Origin: Candidatus Gastranaerophilales bacterium
GTDB taxonomy: Bacteria > Cyanobacteriota > Vampirovibrionia > Gastranaerophilales > Gastranaerophilaceae
Length of the DNA stretch: 5,525 nucleotides
NCBI GenBank assembly: GCA_947628355.1
Contig: CANQZO010000132.1
Coordinates: forward strand, 1-5,525
Direction of reading: 5' to 3'
The notes under the pieces are model-generated. The model saw nothing but the letters and a program-made list of their open reading frames with translations. It was not told the origin of the DNA and made no database searches. The translations under genes and the position numbers were made by a program. Shown here piece by piece: positions 1-5,525 of the stretch. Each line of letters begins with the position of its first letter. The stretch's first letter is position 1.

Positions 1-166
1 CCTCAAGACCGTTATGAGCCATTAAAATATTATACTTGCCCCTAAAAGTGCGCCTTAATAGCTGCAAGTTATTTTCTTCGTCATCCACAATCAGAACAGT
101 ATGTTTTTCTTCTTGCCCTAAATTAAGAACAACCTCTAAACTTTCTTTTAATTCACAAGAACTCAT
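1..166 (-). CDS. Response regulator, N-terminal part of the receiver domain (partial)
   Basis: Only the first 55 codons are in the window; the gene continues past position 1. After a polar N-terminal extension of about 20 residues comes a typical receiver-domain start: a hydrophobic beta strand ending in the acidic pair (HTVLIVDDEENN, residues 22-33), helix 1 with LQLLRRTF, then a second strand and turn (YNILMAHNGLE). The two aspartates at residues 28-29 are the Mg-binding acidic pocket; the phosphorylated aspartate lies beyond the window. The start is ATG at 166-164. An in-frame TAG two codons upstream (172-170) rules out a longer protein. No clear Shine-Dalgarno is visible, and a tandem 9-bp repeat sits where it would be. 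The output domain is unseen, so the protein could be a single-domain regulator, a DNA-binding one, or one carrying an HD-GYP or kinase domain. It is transcribed divergently from the glycosyltransferase gene. Confidence 0.88.
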   Translation of the reverse strand, partial: MSSCELKESLEVVLNLGQEEKHTVLIVDDEENNLQLLRRTFRGKYNILMAHNGLE

Positions 167-172
167 TAACTA

Positions 173-190
173 TTTACCAATTTTACCAAT
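173..190. repeat. Perfect tandem 9-bp direct repeat in the response-regulator leader
   Basis: TTTACCAAT occurs twice back to back, at 173-181 and 182-190 (ATTGGTAAA twice on the minus strand, reading toward the response-regulator start). It ends 6 bases before the ATG, so it occupies the ribosome-binding region of that gene and would lie in its 5' untranslated region. The unit length and head-to-tail arrangement resemble direct-repeat operators, but in such AT-rich sequence a chance or slippage origin is also possible. Confidence 0.5.
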
Positions 191-229
191 AAATTTTTAA
201 TCGGCACTATAACTTTACTTCTTTAATTA

Positions 230-259
230 ATTATAACATTATTTTACAAAAGTTAACAA
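230..259 (-). promoter_or_regulatory. Candidate sigma70-type promoter for the response regulator
   Basis: On the minus strand there is a perfect TATAAT (-10) at 235-230, preceded by TG one base upstream (238-237), which makes an extended -10. An 18-base spacer separates it from TTGTTA (-35) at 259-254. The predicted start of transcription is near 223, giving a leader of about 57 bases before the ATG at 166. The -35 lies on top of that of the divergent promoter. Confidence 0.5.
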
Positions 260-280
260 GTAATACAGTTAAGATATAAT
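253..280 (+). promoter_or_regulatory. Candidate sigma70-type promoter for the glycosyltransferase
   Basis: TTAACA (-35, one mismatch to TTGACA) at 253-258, a 16-base spacer, and a perfect TATAAT (-10) at 275-280. Transcription would begin near 287, leaving a leader of about 26 bases that contains the ribosome binding site AGGA at 302-305. The -35 hexamer overlaps that of the minus-strand promoter by five bases. Confidence 0.55.
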
Positions 281-312
281 ATATTTGTACTAAAAATAAT
301 TAGGATTTTAGC

Positions 313-1107
313 ATGTTAAACGGTAAGAAAATAGTTGTTGTTATGCCTGCATATAATGCGGAAAAAACTCTTGAGAAAACTTATTCCGAAATTTATAAAG
401 ATATAGTTGATGAAATTATTCTCACTGACGACAAATCCAGCGATAATACAAAGGATTTAGCAAAAGACTTAAATATTACAACCATTGTACATAAAGAAAA
501 CAGAGGCTACGGAGGCAATCAAAAATCCTGCTATACTGCGGCATTAAAATCCAATGCCGATATTGTCATTATGCTTCATCCCGATTATCAATACACGCCT
601 AAACTTATTCCTGCAATTGCTTCCATGCTTGCATTTGAAGAATATGATGCCGTTATTGCTTCAAGAATGCTCTCTAATGCTCTTGAGGGCGGTATGCCTC
701 TTTATAAATATATTTCAAATAAGTTTTTAACCGGATTTGAAAATTTATTCTTAGGTCAGCACCTGTCTGAATATCATACGGGTTTTAGAGGGTTTAAAAG
801 GTCTGTATTGGAAAATCTGCCTTTGGCTGATTGCGATGATGACTTTATTTTTGATAATGAAATGCTTGCACTTGTCTGCTATTACGGGTACAAAATAGGT
901 GAAATAAGCTGTCCCACCAAGTATTTTCCCGAGGCTTCCTCAATTAATTTTATGCGTTCCTGCAAATACGGTCTCGGATGTTTAAATGTAAGTATTAAAT
1001 ACTTTTTGGCTTATACGGGAATATACAAATCAAAAATTTTCAAACAAAATGCAAAAAAATTAGATATCAATGAAGATTTGCCATATTACCATGAAACAAT
1101 TAACTAA
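313..1107 (+). CDS. Family 2 glycosyltransferase, DPM1-like (polyprenyl-phosphate sugar transferase type)
   Basis: A complete 264-residue GT-A fold glycosyltransferase of the GT2 family, closest in character to the dolichol/polyprenyl-phosphate mannose synthase group. The N-terminus has the nucleotide-binding strand and turn (VVVMPAYNAEKTL, residues 8-20) and the first acidic pair D39-D40 in TDDKSSDNT. NRGYGGNQ (63-70) is the usual conserved NxGxGxN segment. The metal-binding DxD position reads HPDYQY (89-94) rather than the DADLQH of classical DPM1, leaving D91 as the likely metal ligand. The acceptor side shows YHTGFRGF (154-161) and FIFDNEML (178-185), then PTKYFPEASS (201-210). I see no C-terminal membrane helices, so it is probably cytosolic or peripheral at the membrane. 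Donor and acceptor cannot be read from the sequence; envelope or surface-glycan synthesis is inference. The start ATG has AGGA 7 bases upstream. The gene stands alone on the plus strand. Confidence 0.9.
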   Translation: MLNGKKIVVVMPAYNAEKTLEKTYSEIYKDIVDEIILTDDKSSDNTKDLAKDLNITTIVHKENRGYGGNQKSCYTAALKSNADIVIMLHPDYQYTPKLIPAIASMLAFEEYDAVIASRMLSNALEGGMPLYKYISNKFLTGFENLFLGQHLSEYHTGFRGFKRSVLENLPLADCDDDFIFDNEMLALVCYYGYKIGEISCPTKYFPEASSINFMRSCKYGLGCLNVSIKYFLAYTGIYKSKIFKQNAKKLDINEDLPYYHETIN

Positions 1108-2969
1108 ATTTTAGTTGCTAATGATGGTGCTATTGCAATAAATTGCCTTACAAGCTCCTTATCCCACTGAATACCTGCGCCATCTTCAAGTATAGAGCAT
1201 GCCTTTTCCACGCTCATACCTTTTCTGTAAGGTCTGTCGCTGATTAAAGCGTGGTAAGTATCCGCAACGGCAACTATTCTTGCCGCTAACGGTATTTCTT
1301 CACCTTTTAATCCGCAAGGATAACCTTTTCCGTTCCATTGTTCATGGTGATATTTAACTATAGGAATTAAATCATGCAATAACGGATTAGGCTCAAGTAT
1401 TTTTTGAACTCCTATTGTAGGGTGCTGCTGAATAATTTTAAATTCTTCATCTGTTAGTTTTGACGGTTTTGTCAGTACATCCTCAGGTATTCCGATTTTA
1501 CCTATATCGTGCAATAAAGCCCCAAGTTTTATTCTTTCGATTTCTTTCTCGGGAAGATTTATTGCTCTTGCAAGAGATACGGAATATCTTGATACCGAAG
1601 ATGAATGGTCTTTTGTATACTCGTCTTTTGCATCAATTGCACTTGCTAATGAGGTTACTACCTCTATTAAATGATTTTGAGATAATATATTTTCATTCTG
1701 GAATTGCTCAACAAGAGCTTCTTCAAAATTTATACCAAGTTGAGAATGACGTTTTGCCATTACCGTTGCAAATGAATTTAACGCAGTATCATCCCAGAAA
1801 TCATAATCTTGAGTTGAAACAATTGTAGAACGTCCGTTTGCATATCCTTTTGTTTTTGAAACCAATACTGCCTGCTCGGCAAGTATTAATAACTTTTCTT
1901 TATCTTCCGAATCATCCGGATATGTTGCTATGCCGACAGATACTTTATTGACAGGACCTATATCATCTACAAGACAACAAGAAAGCGAATATGTTAAATA
2001 TTCAGCCATGTACTTAGCTTCTTCCGCGTTCATATTACGCAAAATAACAGATATCTTATCACCGCCGTAGCGTGCTGCAATATCATGTTTTTTAATATTT
2101 TCATTTATTTTATTTGCTACTGTTTTTATTACCTCATCACCTTTAGAGTGTCCGTATTCACGGTTTATTTGCCCCATATCATTAATATCAAATATTAATA
2201 CCGAGACTTTTAATTTATTTTGATGTGCATACTCGAGCTCTTGTGTAAGCAGTTCATGAAATCTTCTGTGCGAATATAAATTTGTTAAACTGTCCGTTGA
2301 TATACTTTGAGCAACTTTTTTATATAAATCCGAATTTTCTACAAGCAGTCCTAAGTTTGCCGACGCCAATTGATATAAACTTATATGATTGTTTACGTTA
2401 TAATCGCTTGCGACCGCAACACATATCGTTCTGCCCTGTATTTTTATCGGGATTATAACGGAAGGCGCGTTTATTAAAGACGGTATTTTTAAATATTCCG
2501 AATTATTTAAAACAGTTATTTCATCTTTTTCTATAGCTTTTATTATTTCATTTTCTTTGTCACTCATAAATACTTTATATGAGTAAACATTTGAATTTTT
2601 ATCCAGTAATTTTATTTCTATTGTATTTGATTGCTCATTTATAAATCCGAGTGCCGTATACGTACAGTTTAAACGGTTTACAAACATATTATGAAATGCG
2701 TTTAAAGAATTTCTTATATCAGTATAATTTCTTACGATTTCATTGATTTCTTTTATAAATCCCGCATAGTCAACAACACCATAAGTTTTTTCACTATGGT
2801 GGTTAGGAATTGTACTGTGCGACATTTTACCCGAATTCATCCCGCTTCCGAGTATATTAATTTTTGCGACTAACCCTGTATCTATCGGATTTGTCGTATT
2901 ATTTTTCGGGGGAGAGATTTTCGGTTTTTGGCTATATGATATGTCTGTTGTATTTTTATTTTTCTGCAT
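1104..2969 (-). CDS. GAF-GGDEF-HD-GYP protein, probable c-di-GMP phosphodiesterase with degenerate GGDEF
   Basis: A complete 621-residue soluble signalling protein. Residues 1-60 are polar and rich in Asn, Lys and Ser, and probably disordered. Residues 75-215 look like a GAF sensor domain. Residues 222-385 form a GGDEF domain, recognised by DSLTNLYSHRRF, YGHSKGD and VSVGIATYP. Its active site is altered: the signature is GGDKI (302-306), the metal and substrate loop is DINDMGQINR (261-270), and the inhibitory RxxD site reads KKHD (293-296). Diguanylate cyclase activity is therefore unlikely. Residues 432-621 form an HD-GYP domain with its motifs in place: H455, HD 487-488 in LLHDIGKIGIP, H516, HHE 541-543, GYP 549-551, VAD 568-570 and SDRPYR 577-582. 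This predicts hydrolysis of c-di-GMP, with the degenerate GGDEF and GAF as regulatory modules. The start ATG has AAGG 7 bases upstream. The stop overlaps the stop of the convergent glycosyltransferase gene. No membrane segment or signal peptide is seen. Confidence 0.92.
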   Translation of the reverse strand: MQKNKNTTDISYSQKPKISPPKNNTTNPIDTGLVAKINILGSGMNSGKMSHSTIPNHHSEKTYGVVDYAGFIKEINEIVRNYTDIRNSLNAFHNMFVNRLNCTYTALGFINEQSNTIEIKLLDKNSNVYSYKVFMSDKENEIIKAIEKDEITVLNNSEYLKIPSLINAPSVIIPIKIQGRTICVAVASDYNVNNHISLYQLASANLGLLVENSDLYKKVAQSISTDSLTNLYSHRRFHELLTQELEYAHQNKLKVSVLIFDINDMGQINREYGHSKGDEVIKTVANKINENIKKHDIAARYGGDKISVILRNMNAEEAKYMAEYLTYSLSCCLVDDIGPVNKVSVGIATYPDDSEDKEKLLILAEQAVLVSKTKGYANGRSTIVSTQDYDFWDDTALNSFATVMAKRHSQLGINFEEALVEQFQNENILSQNHLIEVVTSLASAIDAKDEYTKDHSSSVSRYSVSLARAINLPEKEIERIKLGALLHDIGKIGIPEDVLTKPSKLTDEEFKIIQQHPTIGVQKILEPNPLLHDLIPIVKYHHEQWNGKGYPCGLKGEEIPLAARIVAVADTYHALISDRPYRKGMSVEKACSILEDGAGIQWDKELVRQFIAIAPSLATKI

Positions 2970-2990
2970 ATAGAAACCTTAAGTACGATA

Positions 2991-2996
2991 ATTATA
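2991..2996 (-). promoter_or_regulatory. Weak candidate -10 element upstream of the GAF-GGDEF-HD-GYP gene
   Basis: A perfect TATAAT reads on the minus strand at 2996-2991. It would place the transcription start near 2984, with a short leader of about 15 bases. No good -35 is found 16-18 bases upstream (GCAAAT at 3019-3014). A second possibility is TTGCAA (3074-3069) with GATAAT (3049-3044), but its 19-base spacer is long. Either way, the 127-base gap after lpxB suggests this gene has its own promoter. Confidence 0.3.
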
Positions 2997-3072
2997 AATC
3001 CTTTAAATGAAAAATTTGCGTTTTTGTAATAAAGTTTTACATAATTATCTTAACATATTGTATTATTTTTGC

Positions 3073-3093
3073 AAAAAAATTGTATTCTATACA
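3073..3093 (-). terminator. Weak candidate intrinsic terminator after lpxB
   Basis: Read on the minus strand, just after the lpxB stop, TGTAT (3093-3089) and ATACA (3085-3081) can pair around a 3-base AGA loop. One A and then seven Ts (3079-3073) follow. The layout is that of a Rho-independent terminator, but the stem has only five pairs and one G-C, so it may be inefficient or a chance match. Confidence 0.3.
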
Positions 3094-3096
3094 CAC

Positions 3097-4224
3097 TTAA
3101 ATATTATCAGCAATGATTTCCGCCACTTTTTCAGCAGGCTTCATTTCTGTTAATTTTTCCTTAACATTTTTCAATGAATTTACCATTTTATTTCTTTTTA
3201 CTTCATCATTCAATAATTCATTTACGCATTCTGATATTTTTTTCTTATTTGCGTCCAATTGCAAGAGTTCCGGAACTATATCTTCATCCGTTATAATATT
3301 TGGCAGACATACGCGTTTTATGCACCTTACCAGTCTGTATATTATATATAAGAACCATGGACCTCTGTAACTTATTATCATAGGTGTTTCATAAAGTGCT
3401 GCTTCTAATGCCACCGTTCCCGAGGCCAGTATTAATACATCAGATACCGAAAGTAATTCGTAATTTTTATTCTTTAATACTTTTATATTCAACTCTTTAT
3501 ATTTCTCCAATATAGGATTTATAAGTTCATCTTTTATATTAGGTGCTTGTGCCAGTGCAAATTGAATATTAGGATTTTTTTCTTTTATTATTTTTACAGA
3601 GTCACAAAAAAGTTCCAGAAGATTTTTAATTTCAAATACTCTTGACCCCGGAAATATTGATACTAAAGGCTTTGATAAATCAAACCCGTTTTCACTAAAA
3701 AATTTATTTTTATCAGCTTTCTCGGGCATTTCAGCCGTTAACGGATGTCCTGCAAACTCGGCGTCTATTCCCGCCTTTTCATACATCTCTTTTTCAAAAG
3801 GAAATATCGTCATTACCTTATTTATATTCTTTTTCACCGTATTTATACGCCATTTTCTGGAAGCCCATATTTGCGGAGGAATATAATAATAAATTTTACT
3901 TACAAATTTTGATATTACTTTTGATAAATTCAAATTAAATCCGCCGTAATCAATCATTAATACCATATCGGGCTTATATTCATTTTTTAAATACTTTGCC
4001 ACTCTGCGCCCGAGCATTGTATGATTTATGATTATTTTCATATTAAATCCCATTGCAGACATTTTTGAATGGTCGCAATATAGTTTTACACCCTGCGCGG
4101 CAAGATTTTGACCGCCTACGGCTTCAATTTGTATTTCGGGATTTATTTTTTTTAACTCTTTCACAACATCAGCCGCATGCCTGTCACCCGAGTATTCACC
4201 TGTAATTATAAATAATTTTTTCAT
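3097..4224 (-). CDS. lpxB: Lipid-A-disaccharide synthase LpxB
   Basis: A complete 375-residue GT19 glycosyltransferase of usual family length. It joins UDP-2,3-diacylglucosamine to lipid X (2,3-diacylglucosamine 1-phosphate) to give the tetraacyl disaccharide 1-phosphate of lipid A, at the inner face of the cytoplasmic membrane. Family signatures are seen in order: ITGEYSGDRHAADV (7-20, the GExSGD motif), YYYIPPQIWASRKWRI (112-127, usually SPQxWAW), FAGHPL (157-162), FPGSRVFEIK (191-200), LASGTVALEAALYETPMI (266-283) and LPNIITDEDIVPELLQ (307-322). PPQIWAS is a variant of the commoner motif, with the proline-glutamine core kept. The start ATG overlaps the lpxI stop as ATGA (4224-4221). No good Shine-Dalgarno precedes it, so translation is probably coupled to lpxI. 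A run of basic and hydrophobic residues near 289-306 (PWFLYIIYRLVRCIKRVC) may help membrane association, as known for LpxB. Confidence 0.96.
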   Translation of the reverse strand: MKKLFIITGEYSGDRHAADVVKELKKINPEIQIEAVGGQNLAAQGVKLYCDHSKMSAMGFNMKIIINHTMLGRRVAKYLKNEYKPDMVLMIDYGGFNLNLSKVISKFVSKIYYYIPPQIWASRKWRINTVKKNINKVMTIFPFEKEMYEKAGIDAEFAGHPLTAEMPEKADKNKFFSENGFDLSKPLVSIFPGSRVFEIKNLLELFCDSVKIIKEKNPNIQFALAQAPNIKDELINPILEKYKELNIKVLKNKNYELLSVSDVLILASGTVALEAALYETPMIISYRGPWFLYIIYRLVRCIKRVCLPNIITDEDIVPELLQLDANKKKISECVNELLNDEVKRNKMVNSLKNVKEKLTEMKPAEKVAEIIADNI

Positions 4225-5036
4225 ACCGCCATAACTACTATATTATTTTTATCAGCATACTCAATGGTTTTATTTTTATCAACAAGAATAGTCTCATTAG
4301 CTTCTACCGCAATGAGTTTTGCTTTATATTTTTTCATGTTTTTTAAAGTATTAAGTCCGAATGCGGGGATATCAAATCTTTTATCCTGATTAGGTTTTGC
4401 TACTTTTACAATAACAGAATCTTTTTTACCGAGCCTGCACCCGCGTTTTATGCACCTGTCAGTACCCTCAATGGCTTCTATTGCCATTATCATTCTGTCT
4501 TTTATAACTACCGATTGTCCGATATCAAGCTGTCCCATTTCTTTAGCTATTTTATATCCGTATTCAACATCAGAAAGCATTTCTTCCGTTGGCTTTATTT
4601 TACCCAAAACCCCGCGAGGAACCATTAAGTTCTTTATAAATATTGTTTGGTCTAACACTGTTATTCCTATTTTTGCAAGTTCATCCACTAAAAATAACAT
4701 TATCGCGTCATCATTTAATCTTTTTGCCTGCTTTAAAAACTCAATTGCCAAAGAATCAAACCTAGGCCGCTTTACAACAAGGCTTTTAGAAACTTTCCCA
4801 ATAAAAGTCAATTGTTTTATTCCCTCATCAAGCAATGCTTTTTTTATTTTTAACAACTCTCCGGGAGCAAAATCATAAACTTTTTTACAATATTTTTTTA
4901 ATTCTTTTCTGTTATCTGAAGACAGAGCTATAGCAACAACTTCAAAACCGTTTTCCGAAGCATTTTTTGCCAGATGAACCGGCAATTGTCCGTTTCCCGC
5001 TATTAATCCCTGTTTTTTTTCTAACTCTATAGACAC
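4221..5036 (-). CDS. lpxI: UDP-2,3-diacylglucosamine pyrophosphatase LpxI
   Basis: A complete 271-residue LpxI (formerly DUF1009), the enzyme that in many bacteria replaces LpxH. It splits UDP-2,3-diacylglucosamine into lipid X and UMP, supplying the acceptor used by LpxB. The N-terminal domain begins with GLIAGNGQLPVHLAKNA (10-26) and ends near TFIGKVSK (77-84). The hinge region carries LNDDAIMLFLVDEL (107-120) and VPRGVLGKIKPTEE (139-152). The C-terminal catalytic domain has YGYKIAKEMGQLDIGQSVV (159-177), AIEAIEGTDRCIKRG (185-199) and the DKRFDIPAFG stretch (218-227). D222 most likely corresponds to the essential aspartate (D225) of Caulobacter LpxI. The start is GTG at 5036-5034, with AGGA 6 bases upstream; the next in-frame Met codon is at residue 113. 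The gene follows the TSCPD gene by 23 bases and overlaps lpxB by 4 bases, so it sits within one transcript. Confidence 0.96.
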   Translation of the reverse strand: MSIELEKKQGLIAGNGQLPVHLAKNASENGFEVVAIALSSDNRKELKKYCKKVYDFAPGELLKIKKALLDEGIKQLTFIGKVSKSLVVKRPRFDSLAIEFLKQAKRLNDDAIMLFLVDELAKIGITVLDQTIFIKNLMVPRGVLGKIKPTEEMLSDVEYGYKIAKEMGQLDIGQSVVIKDRMIMAIEAIEGTDRCIKRGCRLGKKDSVIVKVAKPNQDKRFDIPAFGLNTLKNMKKYKAKLIAVEANETILVDKNKTIEYADKNNIVVMAV

Positions 5037-5059
5037 TTTTTTTCCTTTTTTATCTGATT

Positions 5060-5338
5060 TTATTTTAAAGTTTCCTGTGCTGTTTTATTTTTTAACTCAA
5101 GCAGACACATTGCAAGCTGATCGGGGCAGCTTGTTTGCTTTGAACCGCATTTTATTCCCTTTAATTTATTTATAACATCATCTATTTTCATGCCCTTAAC
5201 AAGTTCTCTTATTCCGCTTAAATTACCGCTGCAGCCTCCTATAAACTCTACATCATATATAACGTCACCGTCCGCAACTACATTTATTAATGCCGAGCAT
5301 GTTCCTTGGGTTCTGTATTGTATTGATTTTAATGCCAT
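5060..5338 (-). CDS. Small TSCPD-domain protein (TIGR03905-like, four-Cys)
   Basis: A complete 92-residue protein that is almost entirely one TSCPD domain, related to the C-terminal domain found on vitamin B12-dependent ribonucleotide reductases (NrdJ). Key features are GTCSALINV (12-20), DVEFIGGCSGNLSGI (29-43), IKCGSKQTSCPDQLA (62-76) and the name-giving TSCPD at 69-73. Cysteines at 14, 36, 64 and 71 are the four conserved positions, with a further one at 78; metal or cofactor binding is plausible but not demonstrated by sequence. The stand-alone family is widespread in anaerobes and has no settled function. A strong ribosome binding site AGGAG (5348-5344) precedes the ATG by 5 bases and begins inside the upstream stop codon. 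The gene lies 10 bases after the phosphate transporter and 23 before lpxI, in the same direction, so it is co-transcribed with them by position. A link to lipid A is not implied by its sequence. Confidence 0.9.
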   Translation of the reverse strand: MALKSIQYRTQGTCSALINVVADGDVIYDVEFIGGCSGNLSGIRELVKGMKIDDVINKLKGIKCGSKQTSCPDQLAMCLLELKNKTAQETLK

Positions 5339-5348
5339 TTTATCTCCT

Positions 5349-5525
5349 TTAGTGAGGTATATGTTTTAATAACGAATATATTATTAATGACATTATAACG
5401 CAGCAGGGAATAGTAAGCACCCATGCCGTTACAATATTTTTTATTATATTAATTTTTACGGCCCCGCGTTTTATTGCGGTTCCGACGCCCATTATTGCTG
5501 TAGATACAACATGAGTTGTAGATAG
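5349..5525 (-). CDS. PiT-family inorganic phosphate transporter, C-terminal end (partial)
   Basis: The last 58 codons of a gene that begins beyond position 5525. The visible part starts LSTTHVVSTAIMGVGTAIKR, which matches the second conserved repeat end of PiT-family permeases (STTH followed by a small-residue-rich helix and MGVG). A basic loop (IKRGAVKINIIKN) follows, then one final transmembrane helix (IVTAWVLTIPCCVIMSLIIYSLL) and a very short tail ending HIPH. PiT proteins carry phosphate inward with H+ or Na+ across the cytoplasmic membrane. The stop TAA (5351-5349) overlaps the ribosome binding site of the TSCPD gene, pointing to one operon. The fragment is too short to assign substrate or a gene name; sulfate permease members of the same family are the main alternative. 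Confidence 0.82.
   Translation of the reverse strand, partial: LSTTHVVSTAIMGVGTAIKRGAVKINIIKNIVTAWVLTIPCCVIMSLIIYSLLKHIPH

Noticed and set aside
1003..1032. Possible C-terminal membrane anchor of the glycosyltransferase (around residues 231-240)
   Set aside because: The hydrophobic stretch is short and interrupted by lysine and polar residues; it does not make a convincing transmembrane helix.
1135..1146. GCAAT/ATTGC inverted repeat downstream of the glycosyltransferase stop
   Set aside because: The loop is only two bases, there is no T-run after it, and it lies within the coding sequence of the opposing gene, so it is not a credible terminator.
1460..1828. Open frame of 122 codons on the plus strand inside the c-di-GMP gene
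   Set aside because: It is antisense to well-conserved GGDEF/HD-GYP coding sequence and its translation shows no domain-like pattern; it is a shadow frame.
2970..3096. Possible small RNA or riboswitch in the gap between lpxB and the c-di-GMP gene
   Set aside because: The 127 bases are almost all A and T with only a weak five-pair hairpin; no known riboswitch core or stable structure is visible.
3113..3370. Open frame of 85 codons on the plus strand opposite lpxB
   Set aside because: It is antisense to conserved LpxB sequence; the Phe/Ser-rich translation reflects the complement of Lys/Glu codons.
4450..4878. Open frame of 142 codons on the plus strand opposite lpxI
   Set aside because: It is fully antisense to clear LpxI sequence, with a Ser/Ile/Phe-rich translation typical of a shadow frame.

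Overview
The window is a strongly AT-rich, densely packed bacterial segment. It holds seven protein genes: five complete, and two cut by the window edges. There is no RNA gene, insertion sequence or CRISPR array that I can support. Two consecutive lipid A genes (lpxI, lpxB) point to a Gram-negative, LPS-making bacterium. The low GC, the LpxI route, and the mix of multidomain c-di-GMP and response-regulator genes would fit a gut Gastranaerophilales (Melainabacteria) type organism. That assignment is inference from general character, not from a marker gene.

Layout. Positions 1-166 (minus) are the start of a response regulator. Positions 167-312 are a divergent intergenic region where two good promoter candidates point away from each other and share one -35 region around the GTTAAC palindrome at 252-257. 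Positions 313-1107 (plus) encode a DPM1-like family 2 glycosyltransferase. It converges on a large minus-strand gene (2969-1104) with overlapping stop codons. That gene encodes a cytoplasmic GAF-GGDEF-HD-GYP protein whose GGDEF part is degenerate and whose HD-GYP part looks intact. Positions 2970-3096 are a short intergenic gap with a weak terminator candidate and a weak promoter candidate. From 5525 down to 3097 there is a minus-strand run with very tight spacing: the 3' end of a PiT-type phosphate transporter, a small TSCPD-domain protein, lpxI and lpxB.

How the genes work together. LpxI cleaves UDP-2,3-diacylglucosamine to lipid X, and LpxB joins lipid X to another UDP-2,3-diacylglucosamine to make the lipid A disaccharide. 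The two genes therefore encode consecutive enzymes and are translationally coupled by an ATGA overlap. The glycosyltransferase could feed the same cell envelope through a polyprenyl-phosphate sugar, but this is only inference. The response regulator and the c-di-GMP protein are signalling genes that flank the glycosyltransferase. I see no clear novel system here. The points most worth a second look are the degenerate GGDEF joined to an intact HD-GYP, the back-to-back promoters, the tandem 9-bp repeat at the start of the response regulator, and the uncharacterised TSCPD protein inside a lipid A operon.
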